Source of the DNA: Sphaerisporangium rufum
Lineage (GTDB): Bacteria; Actinomycetota; Actinomycetes; Streptosporangiales; Streptosporangiaceae
DNA length: 64,000 nt
Direction: 5' to 3'
Assembly (NCBI RefSeq): GCF_016863395.1
Contig: NZ_BOOU01000044.1
Span: forward strand, 1-64,000
This document shows positions 27,516 through 35,046 of the stretch, in pieces (the stretch's first letter is position 1; each line of letters opens with the position of its first letter). The notes under the pieces are model-generated. The model did no database searches. It had not been told where the DNA came from and was given only the letters and a program-made list of their open reading frames with translations. The translations under genes and the position numbers were made by a program.

Positions 27516-28100
27516 TCAGACGTGCTCCATGACGATCACGGCGATGGTGTCCGGCTCCAGGGCGCGGAAGATGTGCGGCACGTCGCCGGGGTAGGCGATG
27601 TAGTCGCCGGTCCCGAGCTCGACCGGGGCGTCCGCCGGGCCGACCAGCGCCCGGCCGCCGCCGAGCATGACGTGCTCGCCGGTGCCCGGCATGTGCGGCG
27701 CCGAGACACGTGGCTCGCCCGGTTGGGCGGTGATCCGGTAGATGTCGCGGCGGGCGTGCGGCGGGCAGGAGGCCAGCAGGGTGGCGGCGTACTCGGCCTG
27801 CTCGGAGTAGGTGACCGGCCCTTCGCCGGCCCGGATCACCCGCACCTGGGTCCGCGGCGGGTCCACCAGCCGGCTCAGCGGTACGTCCAGGCCGACCGCC
27901 AGCGCCCACAGCGTCTCCACGCTGGGGTTGCCCGAGCCGGACTCGAGCTGGGACAGGGTGGACTTGGCGACGCCGGCCCGGCGGGCCAGCTCGGTCAGCG
28001 ACATCCCGGCGTGCTCGCGCTCGCGGCGGATGGACGCCGAGATCGACGCGATCAGCCCGTCCGGCCGCCGGTCGGCCGGCCCCGGTGACCCGTTCCCCAC
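27516..28100 (-). CDS. XRE-family regulator with cupin domain
   Basis: A 194-residue regulator. The N-terminal helix-turn-helix is IRREREHAGMSLTELARRAGVAKSTLSQLESGSGNPSVETLWALA, and a C-terminal cupin is visible in GTGEHVMLGGGRALVGPADAPVELGTGDYIAYPGDVPHIFRAL, with the cupin His residues present. It is divergent from azlCD, and such regulators usually repress the neighbouring amino-acid exporter until an effector binds the cupin. GTG 28100 follows GGAGCGAACAG. Two matching inverted repeats between the genes are its likely operators. Confidence 0.92.
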   Translation of the reverse strand: MGNGSPGPADRRPDGLIASISASIRREREHAGMSLTELARRAGVAKSTLSQLESGSGNPSVETLWALAVGLDVPLSRLVDPPRTQVRVIRAGEGPVTYSEQAEYAATLLASCPPHARRDIYRITAQPGEPRVSAPHMPGTGEHVMLGGGRALVGPADAPVELGTGDYIAYPGDVPHIFRALEPDTIAVIVMEHV

Positions 28101-28122
28101 CTGTTCGCTCCAGACTACGGAT

Positions 28123-28188
28123 TGTTCGGCTTGACGAACATTGACCTGTGCGTTCATTCTAATGGACATGTATTCGTTCTGGCGAACA
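28123..28188. promoter_or_regulatory. Paired operators and leaderless promoter of azlC
   Basis: TGTTCG-N6-CGAACA (28123-28140) is a perfect inverted repeat. TATTCG-N6-CGAACA (28171-28188) has the same spacing and nearly the same arms, 48 bases on. A half site TGTTCG is at 28102. Between them, TTGACG (28131) and CATTCT (28155) are 18 bases apart, and the -10 ends seven bases before ATG 28168, fitting a leaderless azlC transcript that repressor would block from both sides. Confidence 0.65.
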
Positions 28189-28920
28189 CTCGATCGGGCC
28201 ACCCTGCGCGACATCGGCCTGGTCTGCGTGGCCGACGCGCTGGTCGGCGCCGCGTTCGGGGCGATCGCCGTCTCCGGCGGGCTGCCGCTGTGGGTTCCCA
28301 TGGCCATGTCCCTGCTGGTCTTCGCGGGCGGCGCCCAGTTCGCCGCGGTCGCGGTCACGCTGGCCGGCGGCGGCGCGGTGGCCGCGGTGACGGCGGCGCT
28401 GGTGCTCAACGCCCGCCTGCTGCCGTTCGGCTTCGCGGTCGCCGACGTGCTCGGCCGCGGCCGCGCGGCCCGGCTGGCCGGGGCCCACGTCATCACCGAC
28501 GAGTCCGTCGCGTTCGTGCTGCGCCAGCCCGATCAGCGCCGCCGCCGCGCGGCGTTCTGGGTGAGCGGCGTCGGCCTGTTCGCCGTGTGGAACCTCGCCG
28601 TCGCGCTCGGCGCCCTGGCCGGCCAGGGCATCGGCGACACCGATGCCCTGGGCCTGGACGCGGCCTTCCCCGCCGTGCTGCTGGCCCTGGTCGTGCCGGC
28701 GCTGAAGGACCGCCGCACCCGGACCGCGGCGCTGTCGGGGGCGGCCGTCGCCGTCGCCGCCACCCCGTTCCTGCCCGCCGGCCTGCCGGTGCTGCTCGCG
28801 CTCGCCGGCCTGCCCTTCGCGGCCCGCCGCCGGCCGGCGACCGGCGCAGACGGCTCAACACACTCGGACGGGCCCGACGCCGCGGCATCGCGGACCGGCC
28901 GCGAGGGGGAGGACGGCTGA
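28168..28920 (+). CDS. azlC: AzlC family branched-chain amino acid exporter, large subunit
   Basis: A 250-residue membrane protein with about five to seven segments. AzlC features: ADALVGAAFGAIAVSGGLPLWVPMAMSLLVFAGGAQFAAVA, NARLLPFGFAVADVLGR and HVITDESVAFVL. It pairs with AzlD to export branched-chain amino acids or analogues. The C-terminal 40 residues are a hydrophilic tail not typical of the family core. ATG 28168 is chosen on promoter spacing; ATG 28162 is six bases upstream. It overlaps azlD by ATGA, and the XRE-cupin gene is divergent. Confidence 0.93.
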   Translation: MYSFWRTLDRATLRDIGLVCVADALVGAAFGAIAVSGGLPLWVPMAMSLLVFAGGAQFAAVAVTLAGGGAVAAVTAALVLNARLLPFGFAVADVLGRGRAARLAGAHVITDESVAFVLRQPDQRRRRAAFWVSGVGLFAVWNLAVALGALAGQGIGDTDALGLDAAFPAVLLALVVPALKDRRTRTAALSGAAVAVAATPFLPAGLPVLLALAGLPFAARRRPATGADGSTHSDGPDAAASRTGREGEDG

Positions 28921-29228
28921 TGTCCCTGCTCGCCATCGTCGTCCTGGCGGCCGGAACCTACGCCTTCCGGATCGCCGGCCCGCTGCTGCGCGACCGGATC
29001 CGGCTCCCCGAGCGGCTGGAGCGGCTGCTGTCGATCGCCGCAGTCGTCCTGCTGGTCGCGCTGGTGGTCACAAGCGCCCTCACCGAGGGCGGCGGGTTCG
29101 CCGGGTGGGCCCGGCCGGCCGGCGTGCTGGTCGCCGCCGTCCTGGCACTGCGCCGGGCGCCGTTCCCGGTGATCGTGGTGGCCGCGGCCGCCACCACGGC
29201 CCTGCTCCGCCTGGCCGGCCTGCCCTGA
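28920..29228 (+). CDS. azlD: AzlD family branched-chain amino acid exporter, small subunit
   Basis: A 102-residue membrane protein with three to four segments. AzlD pattern: [46 protein letters not shown], then [23 protein letters not shown]. It is the usual partner of AzlC, and the ATGA overlap with azlC means coupled translation. Confidence 0.94.
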   Translation: MSLLAIVVLAAGTYAFRIAGPLLRDRIRLPERLERLLSIAAVVLLVALVVTSALTEGGGFAGWARPAGVLVAAVLALRRAPFPVIVVAAAATTALLRLAGLP

Positions 29229-29331
29229 TCTCGACGCCGGACCGGTCACGGGGATTAGGCCGCCCATTGCCGGCGCGGGTAATCTCGGCCCGTCCACCGG
29301 CCGCAATCCCGTCTCCCAGGAGAGCGTCACA

Positions 29332-30144
29332 GTGCCCGCTTCCACCGAACGCGCACGGCTGAGCGCCGACTGCGGCGACTGCTTCGCGCTGTGCTGCGTG
29401 GCGCCCGCGTTCGCGGCCTCCGCCGACTTCGCGGTCGCCAAGCCCGCCGGGTCGCCCTGCGCCAACCTGCGGCCGGACTTCCGGTGCGGCATCCACACCC
29501 GGCTGCGCGCCGCGGGCTTCAAGGGGTGCACGGTCTACGACTGCTTCGGCGCCGGGCAGCAGGTGTCCCGGCACACCTTCGCCGGCCGGGACTGGCGCGC
29601 GTACCCCGAGGTCGCCGCGGACATGTTCGCGGTGTTCCCGGTCATGCGGGACCTGCACGAGCTGCTGTGGTACCTGACCGAGGCGCTGGAACTGCCGGCC
29701 GCCCGGCCGGTGCACCGCGAGCTGCGCGCCGCCCGGGACGAGGTGGACGCGCTGACCGGGCGTCCCGCCGCCGAGCTGCTCGCCCTGGACGTGAGCGCAC
29801 TGCGCGTCCGGGCCAACCCGCTGCTGCTGCGCGCCAGCGAGCTGGCCCGCACGAGCGTGCGCCGCCGGGGACGGGACCACCGGGGCGCCGACCTGGCCGG
29901 TGCCCGGCTGGCCGGCGCGGACCTGCGCGGCGCGAGCCTGCGCGGCGCCTGCCTGATCGGCGCGGACCTGCGCCGTGCCGACCTGCGTTCGGCCGACCTC
30001 ACCGGCGCCGACCTGCGCGACGCCGACGTCCGCGGCGCCGACCTCACCGGCGCCCTGTTCTTGCTGCGCTCCCAGCTGGACGCCGCCCGCGGCGACGCCA
30101 CCACCGTGCTTCCCCCGTCCCACACCCGGCCCGCCCACTGGTAG
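29332..30144 (+). CDS. Cys-cluster protein with C-terminal pentapeptide repeats
   Basis: A 270-residue soluble protein. The N-terminus has a clustered Cys array: CxxC at 14/17, CC at 21-22, then four more Cys in [20 protein letters not shown]. This CxxC...CC...C...C pattern recalls YkgJ/UPF0153 putative metal-binding domains. A helical middle follows. Residues about 185-245 are tandem pentapeptides of A(D/N)LxG type ([19 protein letters not shown]), which should fold as a short right-handed beta helix. GTG 29332 has CAGGAGAG upstream. Neither metal binding nor partner is shown by the sequence. Confidence 0.85.
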   Translation: MPASTERARLSADCGDCFALCCVAPAFAASADFAVAKPAGSPCANLRPDFRCGIHTRLRAAGFKGCTVYDCFGAGQQVSRHTFAGRDWRAYPEVAADMFAVFPVMRDLHELLWYLTEALELPAARPVHRELRAARDEVDALTGRPAAELLALDVSALRVRANPLLLRASELARTSVRRRGRDHRGADLAGARLAGADLRGASLRGACLIGADLRRADLRSADLTGADLRDADVRGADLTGALFLLRSQLDAARGDATTVLPPSHTRPAHW

Positions 30145-30232
30145 GGCACCGCACGCCGGCGTAGAAGGCGGCCGGCTTCCCGGCGTCGGGACAGTTGACG
30201 GCGACCGAACTGAGAATGATCGAGTCGGACAT
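30145..30232 (-). pseudogene. Truncated VOC/glyoxalase-family gene, 5' remnant
   Basis: From ATG 30232, with AAAGGACG upstream, the translation begins MSDSIILSSVAVNCPDAG then KPAAFYAG. This is the beta-alpha start of a VOC-family domain (glyoxalase/bleomycin-resistance fold). After about 26 residues homology stops and the frame runs antisense through the pentapeptide-repeat gene. The ribosome site and start are intact, but the rest of the gene is gone. VOC genes commonly neighbour the sigma/YCII pair that lies just upstream on this strand. Confidence 0.6.
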
Positions 30233-30301
30233 GGCGTCCTTTCCACGGGCGTCACCGGATGCGGGTCGAGGTTGCGCGGGTGGTGTGCCGGGGATCGGGC
30301 C

Positions 30302-31546
30302 TCACCCGGGATCTGCCGGCGGCGGTGCCGCCTTGGCGTTGAGGTACCGCTGCTCGGGAATGCTGGTGGCCAGCCGGGCGGCGAGGGCGTAGGCGGCCCG
30401 GGCCTCCCGGTCGCGGCCGGCCATCACCAGCAGGTGGCCGCGCACGGCGTGCAACCGGTGGTGCCGGCGCAGCGGCCCCTCCGGCACCAAGGGGTCGAGC
30501 ATGGCGAGTCCCGCGGCCGGGCCGTCGACCATGGCGACGGCGACGGCGTGGTTGAGCGTGACCACCGGGCTGGGCGCGAGGTCGTGGAGCATGCCGTACA
30601 GGACCTTGATCTGCGGCCAGTCGGTGTCGGGCGCGCTGGCGGCCTCGGCGTGCACGGCGGCGATCGCGGCCTGCAACTGGAAGGGACCCACCGGCCCGGC
30701 CGGCAGCGCGCGCTCGACCAGCCCGATGCCCTCGGCGATGGCCTGCCGGTCCCACAGCGCGCGGTCCTGCTCGGCCAGCGGCACCAGCGTTCCCTCGGGG
30801 CCGGTGCGGGCGGCGCGCCGGGCGTCGGTGAGCAGCATGAGCGCCAGCAGTCCGGCCACCTCGCCCTCCGCGGGCAGGCAGGCGTGCAACCGGCGGGTCA
30901 GCCGGATCGCCTCCACGGCCAGCGAGGTGTCGCACAGCCCCGCCCCGGCCGTACTGGTGTGCCCCTCGGTGAACACCAGATACAGCACGTGGGCCACCGC
31001 CCCGATCCGGCCGGGCAGTTGCTCGGTGGCCGGGACGCCGAACCGGGCCCCGCTCTCCCGCAGCCTCGCCTTGGCCCGGCTGATCCGCTGCGCCATCGTG
31101 GCCTCGGGCACCAGGAAGGCCCGGGCGATCCGGGCGGTGCTCAACCCCGCGACGGCCCGCAGCGTCAGCGCCACCTGCGAGGGCGCGGGGAGCGCCGGGT
31201 GGCAGCACAGCAGCAGAAGCGTCAGCGAGTCGTCATGCCCGCCTCGTGGGGCGGCGTCCGGGGCGGGGACGAGCAGCTCGCCGGGCGGGGTGCGCCGGGC
31301 GACCAGCAGCTCCCGGCCGGCGCGGGCCCGCTCGCTGCGCCACCGGTCGGTCAGCCGCCGCGAGGCCACGGTGATCAGCCAGCCCTTGGGGTTGTCCGGC
31401 ACCCCGTCGGCGGGCCACTGCCGGGCGGCGGCCAGCAGCGCCTCCTGGACGGCGTCCTCGGCGGCGTCGAAGTCGCCGTGGCCCCGGACGAGGGCAGCCA
31501 GCACGTCCGGGGCGCACTCGCGCCACACCCGTTCCAGGTCGGTCAC
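30302..31546 (-). CDS. ECF42-like RNA polymerase sigma factor with C-terminal helical extension
   Basis: A 414-residue sigma factor of the SigJ/ECF42-like type. Region 2 is in residues 1-75 (FDAAEDAVQEALLAAARQWPADGVPDNPKGWLITVASRRLTDRWRSE). Region 4 includes LTLRAVAGLSTARIARAFLVPEATMAQRISRAKARLR. The remaining 230 residues are a TPR-like helical extension with YLVFTEGHTST, LTRRLHACLPAEGEVAGLLALMLL and LNHAVAVAMVDGPAAGLAML. It overlaps the YCII gene by GTGA. This pair is the known ECF42-DGPF arrangement; the extension takes the place of a separate anti-sigma factor. Confidence 0.93.
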   Translation of the reverse strand: MTDLERVWRECAPDVLAALVRGHGDFDAAEDAVQEALLAAARQWPADGVPDNPKGWLITVASRRLTDRWRSERARAGRELLVARRTPPGELLVPAPDAAPRGGHDDSLTLLLLCCHPALPAPSQVALTLRAVAGLSTARIARAFLVPEATMAQRISRAKARLRESGARFGVPATEQLPGRIGAVAHVLYLVFTEGHTSTAGAGLCDTSLAVEAIRLTRRLHACLPAEGEVAGLLALMLLTDARRAARTGPEGTLVPLAEQDRALWDRQAIAEGIGLVERALPAGPVGPFQLQAAIAAVHAEAASAPDTDWPQIKVLYGMLHDLAPSPVVTLNHAVAVAMVDGPAAGLAMLDPLVPEGPLRRHHRLHAVRGHLLVMAGRDREARAAYALAARLATSIPEQRYLNAKAAPPPADPG

Positions 31547-31935
31547 CGATCATCTCCGCCGGGCCACATCGCCGGGCGGAGTTCGATCGCACCTCCCGGC
31601 TGGGCGAACTGGGCGGCGATCTCCTCGGCGCGCTCGCGGGAGGCGCAGTCGATGAGGAAGAACCCGGCCAGGTGCTCCTTGGCCTCCGCGTAGGGACCCT
31701 CGGTGGCCAGATGGCCCTGCGGGCTCCACCGGTACAGGGTGGCCGACGACGGATCGGCCAGCGCCTCGGCGGACACCAGCTCCCCGGAGTCGGAGATCTC
31801 GCTCAGCAGCGCCTCGAACCGCCGGTCCATCTCCTGGTGGTGCTCGGCCGGCAGCGCCCGGCCCTCCGGGGTGTAATGCGACGTCGGGTGCCCCCAGGGG
31901 TCGGGGTTGGCGTGGATGAGGATCACATATTTCAT
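31543..31935 (-). CDS. YCII/DGPF-domain protein
   Basis: A 130-residue YCII-related protein. It shows MKYVILIHANPDPW at the N-terminus, the central GELVSAEALADPSSATLYRW and the family signature DGPF-like EGPYAEAKEHLAGFFLIDCASRERAEEIAAQF. ATG 31935 follows AAGGAGATCG. It is translationally coupled to the ECF42-like sigma gene, its standard partner. YCII members may be small enzymes; a signalling role with the sigma factor is inferred from context. Confidence 0.92.
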   Translation of the reverse strand: MKYVILIHANPDPWGHPTSHYTPEGRALPAEHHQEMDRRFEALLSEISDSGELVSAEALADPSSATLYRWSPQGHLATEGPYAEAKEHLAGFFLIDCASRERAEEIAAQFAQPGGAIELRPAMWPGGDDR

Positions 31936-32179
31936 CGGACGATCTCCTTCTCGCTCCGCCGGGCGCCTGCGGTCGCGCCCTTTCATCGGAGACGTCGGAG
32001 CCGGCCGGGCGCTCTCGACACCGGGCGGCGAGGAGAGCCTACGGCGCCCGAGCCGTCGCCGGGAGCGATGCTACGGTCTGCTCGGGGCGGGAGATCGGCA
32101 GGCCACCGCCTGTTCCGGCGGTATAGGCGAGGGTTGCCCGGTGGTCACGCGTCCCGGCCGATCGAGGGGGAGGAGTCCG

Positions 32180-32575
32180 GTGGACCTGGCAGAGCTGGGC
32201 GCGGCGTTCGCCGCGTTCTGGACCGAACGGCACCTGTGCACGCTGGCCACCGCCCGCGACGGCGCGGCGCCGCACGCGGTGCCGGTCGGCGCCACGCTGG
32301 ACGTGGCCGGCGGCGTCGCCCGGGTGATCACCTCGGGCACCTCGCACAAGGCCCGGCTGGTGGCGGCGGCCGGCCCGGCCGGGGCACCGGTGGCGCTGTG
32401 CCAGGTGGACGGCCGCCGCTGGTCGACCCTGGAGGGCCGCGCGGTGGTGCGCGCCGAGCCGGAGCAGGTGGCCGACGCCGAGCGCCGCTACGCCGCCCGC
32501 TATCGGCAGCCCCGGCCGAACCCCGCCCGGGTGGTGCTGGAGATCCGCGTCACCCGGGTCCTCGGCAACGTCTGA
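32180..32575 (+). CDS. Pyridoxamine 5'-phosphate oxidase-like (FDOR) flavoprotein
   Basis: A 131-residue split-barrel flavin/deazaflavin-binding protein. Features are FWTERHLCTLATARDGAAPHAVPVG at the N-terminus, ITSGTSHKARLVAAA, WSTLEGRAVV and YRQPRPNPARVVLEIRVTRV at the end. The arrangement resembles F420-dependent FDOR-B enzymes, but the cofactor cannot be decided by eye. GTG 32180 follows GGGGGAGGAG. It stands alone; the 244 bases before it hold no gene that I can support. Confidence 0.82.
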   Translation: MDLAELGAAFAAFWTERHLCTLATARDGAAPHAVPVGATLDVAGGVARVITSGTSHKARLVAAAGPAGAPVALCQVDGRRWSTLEGRAVVRAEPEQVADAERRYAARYRQPRPNPARVVLEIRVTRVLGNV

Positions 32576-32682
32576 CAGTGCGGGTTCGACCCGGCGTCCG
32601 ACCGGCCGCCGGCCGCGACGCGATTCGCCGGCCCTGACCACCTGGCCCCCACCGGACTCCGACCGGCCGGTGACCGACCTGC

Positions 32683-34152
32683 TCACCGGCGATCGCGGCG
32701 AGGGGCGGGGGCAGGCCCGCCGTCCCCGTCCGCCGGCCGGGGCGCCGCCCGGTGGTGCCTCAGCGTGACGGCGGTGACGGGCAGGGCGGCGGCGTACAGG
32801 GCCGCGCCGGCCAGCAGCGCGGTGGTGTACCCGGTGGTGACCGAGGCCGGCGCGCCCATGTCGGCGGTGGCCGCGGCGGCGACCGCGGTGAGCACGGCCA
32901 GGCCGAGCGCCCCACCGATCTGCTGGCTGGTGTTGACCAGGCCGGAGGCCGCCCCGGTGTCACCCGGCGCGACGCCCCGCACGCCGGCGGTCACGGTGGT
33001 GACGAAGGTGAGACCGAGGCCGATCCCGGCGGTGAGCTGCCCCGGGAGCAGTACCACGGCATAAGGCGTGGCGGGAGTGAGCATGGCCAGCCAGAGCATG
33101 CCCGCCACGGCGAGCACCAGCCCGGTGAGGGTGACGGCGCGCTCGCTCAGCCGGGCCAGCAGCCGCGGGCCGGCGGCGCCCGAGCCCAGGCCGATGCCGA
33201 GTGCGAACGGCAGGTAGGCCACCCCGGTGACCAGCGGCCCGTACCCGCGCACGCCCTGCATGTAGAGGGTCAGGAAGTAGAACGTGGCGAACATCCCGGC
33301 CCCGGTGAGGAACATGATCAGGTTGGCGCCCGCCCGGCCGCGGTCACGCAGCACGCCGCGGGGGAGCATCGGCGCCCGGGCGTGCCGCTGGAGGAGCAGG
33401 AAGGCCGCCAGCAGTGCCACGGCGGTGGCCAGCGATCCGATGGCGATGGGTGCGGTCCAGCCGGCCACCGTGGCCCGGTTGATGCCGAACACGAGCGAGC
33501 CCAGGCCGAGGGTGGCGGTCAGCGCGCCGGGCAGGTCGGCGCCGCCCCCGTCGCGCCCGCCCTCGGGCAGGACGGCGGTGCCGGCCAGCACCAGGGCGGC
33601 GAGGGGAATGTTCACGAAGAACACCCACCTCCAGTCCAGGTACTGGGTGAGCGTCCCGCCGAGCAGCAGCCCGGCCACCGAGCCGAGCCCGCCCATCGCG
33701 CCGTACACGCCGAGCGCCCGGGTGCGGGCCGGCCCGGCGGGGAAGGCGGCGGCGAGCAGGGACAACGCGGTGGGCGCGGCCACCGCGGCGCCGGCGCCCT
33801 GCAGGGCCCGGGCGGCGACCAGGACCGGGCCGGTGGTGGCCAGGCCACCGAGCAGGGAGGCCGCGGTGAACAGCACCAGGCCCGCCCGGAACATCCGGCG
33901 CCGGCCGTACAGGTCGCCGGCCCGGCCGCCGGCGAGCAGCAGGCCGCCGAAGGTCAGGGCGTAGGCGGTGAGCACCCAGTTGAGGTCGGCCGGGGGGATG
34001 GCCAGCGCCGACCGGATCGCGGGCAGCGCCACGTTGATGATGGTGCCGTCCAGGACCAGCACGAGCTGGGCGGCGGCGATGACCAGGAGCGCCAGGCCGG
34101 CACGCGCCGGCGCGGCCGCCGGGGCGGGCAACGTGCCGGGAGGTGTCATCAT
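32683..34152 (-). CDS. MFS drug exporter, DHA2 family
   Basis: A 489-residue exporter with about 14 membrane segments. Family marks: VLVLDGTIINVALPAIRSAL at segment 1, GGRAGDLYGRRRMFRAGL (motif A), GAMGGLGSVAGLLLGGTLTQYLDWRWVFFVNIPLA (motif C region) and a hydrophilic C-terminal tail. ATG 34152 overlaps the stop of the hemerythrin gene (ATGA). The two genes form a leftward operon that starts opposite the double-MarR gene, so the exporter is probably induced by a MarR ligand. Confidence 0.94.
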   Translation of the reverse strand: MMTPPGTLPAPAAAPARAGLALLVIAAAQLVLVLDGTIINVALPAIRSALAIPPADLNWVLTAYALTFGGLLLAGGRAGDLYGRRRMFRAGLVLFTAASLLGGLATTGPVLVAARALQGAGAAVAAPTALSLLAAAFPAGPARTRALGVYGAMGGLGSVAGLLLGGTLTQYLDWRWVFFVNIPLAALVLAGTAVLPEGGRDGGGADLPGALTATLGLGSLVFGINRATVAGWTAPIAIGSLATAVALLAAFLLLQRHARAPMLPRGVLRDRGRAGANLIMFLTGAGMFATFYFLTLYMQGVRGYGPLVTGVAYLPFALGIGLGSGAAGPRLLARLSERAVTLTGLVLAVAGMLWLAMLTPATPYAVVLLPGQLTAGIGLGLTFVTTVTAGVRGVAPGDTGAASGLVNTSQQIGGALGLAVLTAVAAAATADMGAPASVTTGYTTALLAGAALYAAALPVTAVTLRHHRAAPRPADGDGGPAPAPRRDRR

Positions 34153-34790
34153 CAGGCGTCCTTTCCGGCGTACAGGTCCAGCGCCGCGTAGGCGTCGCGC
34201 CATTCGGCCTGGTAGGCGGCGCGCGCCGGGGCGGGGACCCGGGAGAGGACGCGGTCGGCGGCCGGGTCGCCGGCGCCGTCCAGCAGCCAGGGCAGGTATC
34301 GGGGCACGTCATCGCCGATCCGCTCGCGGTGCGCCGCGGAGAAGCCGGCCCAGTCCTGCTCGGTCAGAGTGGCGGCGATGAGCGGCAGCCCGTCGGCCTC
34401 CTCGTGCCGCAGGTGGGCGCGCAGTTCGACGCCGAGCGCGTCGATGAGGTCGCCGAGGCGCCCGGCCGGCGCGGCGGGGCCGGCCAGTTCGGCGTCGATC
34501 GCGCTCACCAGGGAGTCGACGGCGGCGTGCTCGTGCTCCAGGGCGGCCAGCAGGGCCAGCTCGTCAGGACGGCCGGCCAGCCGGGCGGCGGTCGCCGGCC
34601 ACAGCGCGGTGTCCTCGGCGGTGTGGTGGGCGTGCAGGTAGGTGGTGAACAGCCGCCAGCCGGCCGCGGTGCGCAGCACCTGGCGAGGGTCGTCCCCGGC
34701 GCGAGCGGCGACCCGGGCGAGCCGGTCCAGCTCGCGGCGTAGCGCGTCGTGGACGGCGATCATCATCGTGGTGTCGAGGGGTTCGGGCAT
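34152..34790 (-). CDS. Hemerythrin-like domain protein
   Basis: A 212-residue helical protein with a hemerythrin HHE cation-binding domain: H26 in IAVHDALRRELDRL, LHAHHTAEDTALWP, LEHEHAAVDSLV and LRAHLRHEEADGLPLI supply the His and Glu ligands for a diiron site. A C-terminal region of about 60 residues follows. ATG 34790 has GGAGGAAAG upstream. It is the first gene of the operon with the DHA2 exporter. Family members sense or bind O2, NO or iron; the role here is unknown. Confidence 0.88.
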   Translation of the reverse strand: MPEPLDTTMMIAVHDALRRELDRLARVAARAGDDPRQVLRTAAGWRLFTTYLHAHHTAEDTALWPATAARLAGRPDELALLAALEHEHAAVDSLVSAIDAELAGPAAPAGRLGDLIDALGVELRAHLRHEEADGLPLIAATLTEQDWAGFSAAHRERIGDDVPRYLPWLLDGAGDPAADRVLSRVPAPARAAYQAEWRDAYAALDLYAGKDA

Positions 34791-34805
34791 GTCTTTCCTC
34801 CTGTC

Positions 34806-34855
34806 AACGTCAATGACGTTAACCATCGACTTGCTTAACCGTCAACTTGCTAAAC
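34806..34855. promoter_or_regulatory. MarR-box array between the hemerythrin-MFS operon and the double-MarR gene
   Basis: AACGTCA-A-TGACGTT (34806-34820) is a perfect palindrome just upstream of the hemerythrin gene. Next to it ACTTGCTTAAC (34829-34839) and ACTTGCTAAAC (34845-34855) repeat in tandem at 16-base spacing. On the minus strand TTGACG (34845-34840) with GTTAAC (34823-34818) could be the promoter. This AT-rich island in GC-rich DNA is the natural binding region of the divergent MarR protein. Confidence 0.55.
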
Positions 34856-35046
34856 TAATTTCTGGTCCGGCACGTCCGGGCCCGTCGCCGCCGGCTCCGG
34901 CACCGCCCGCTCCCCGGCGGCGGACCGAGGAGCCTGCTCGACGTCCGGCACGCTCACCCGGCACCGCCCCGGGCCGCGGGCCGGGCCGCCAGGTCGGGCC
35001 GGCCCGCGGGCCGGGCCGGAGTAGGCTGCCGGTCGGAGGTGGGGAC

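Noticed and set aside
30044-30232. A complete 62-residue minus-strand protein
   Set aside because: Only the first 26 residues resemble a VOC domain; the rest is antisense to the pentapeptide-repeat gene, so it is treated as a truncated remnant.
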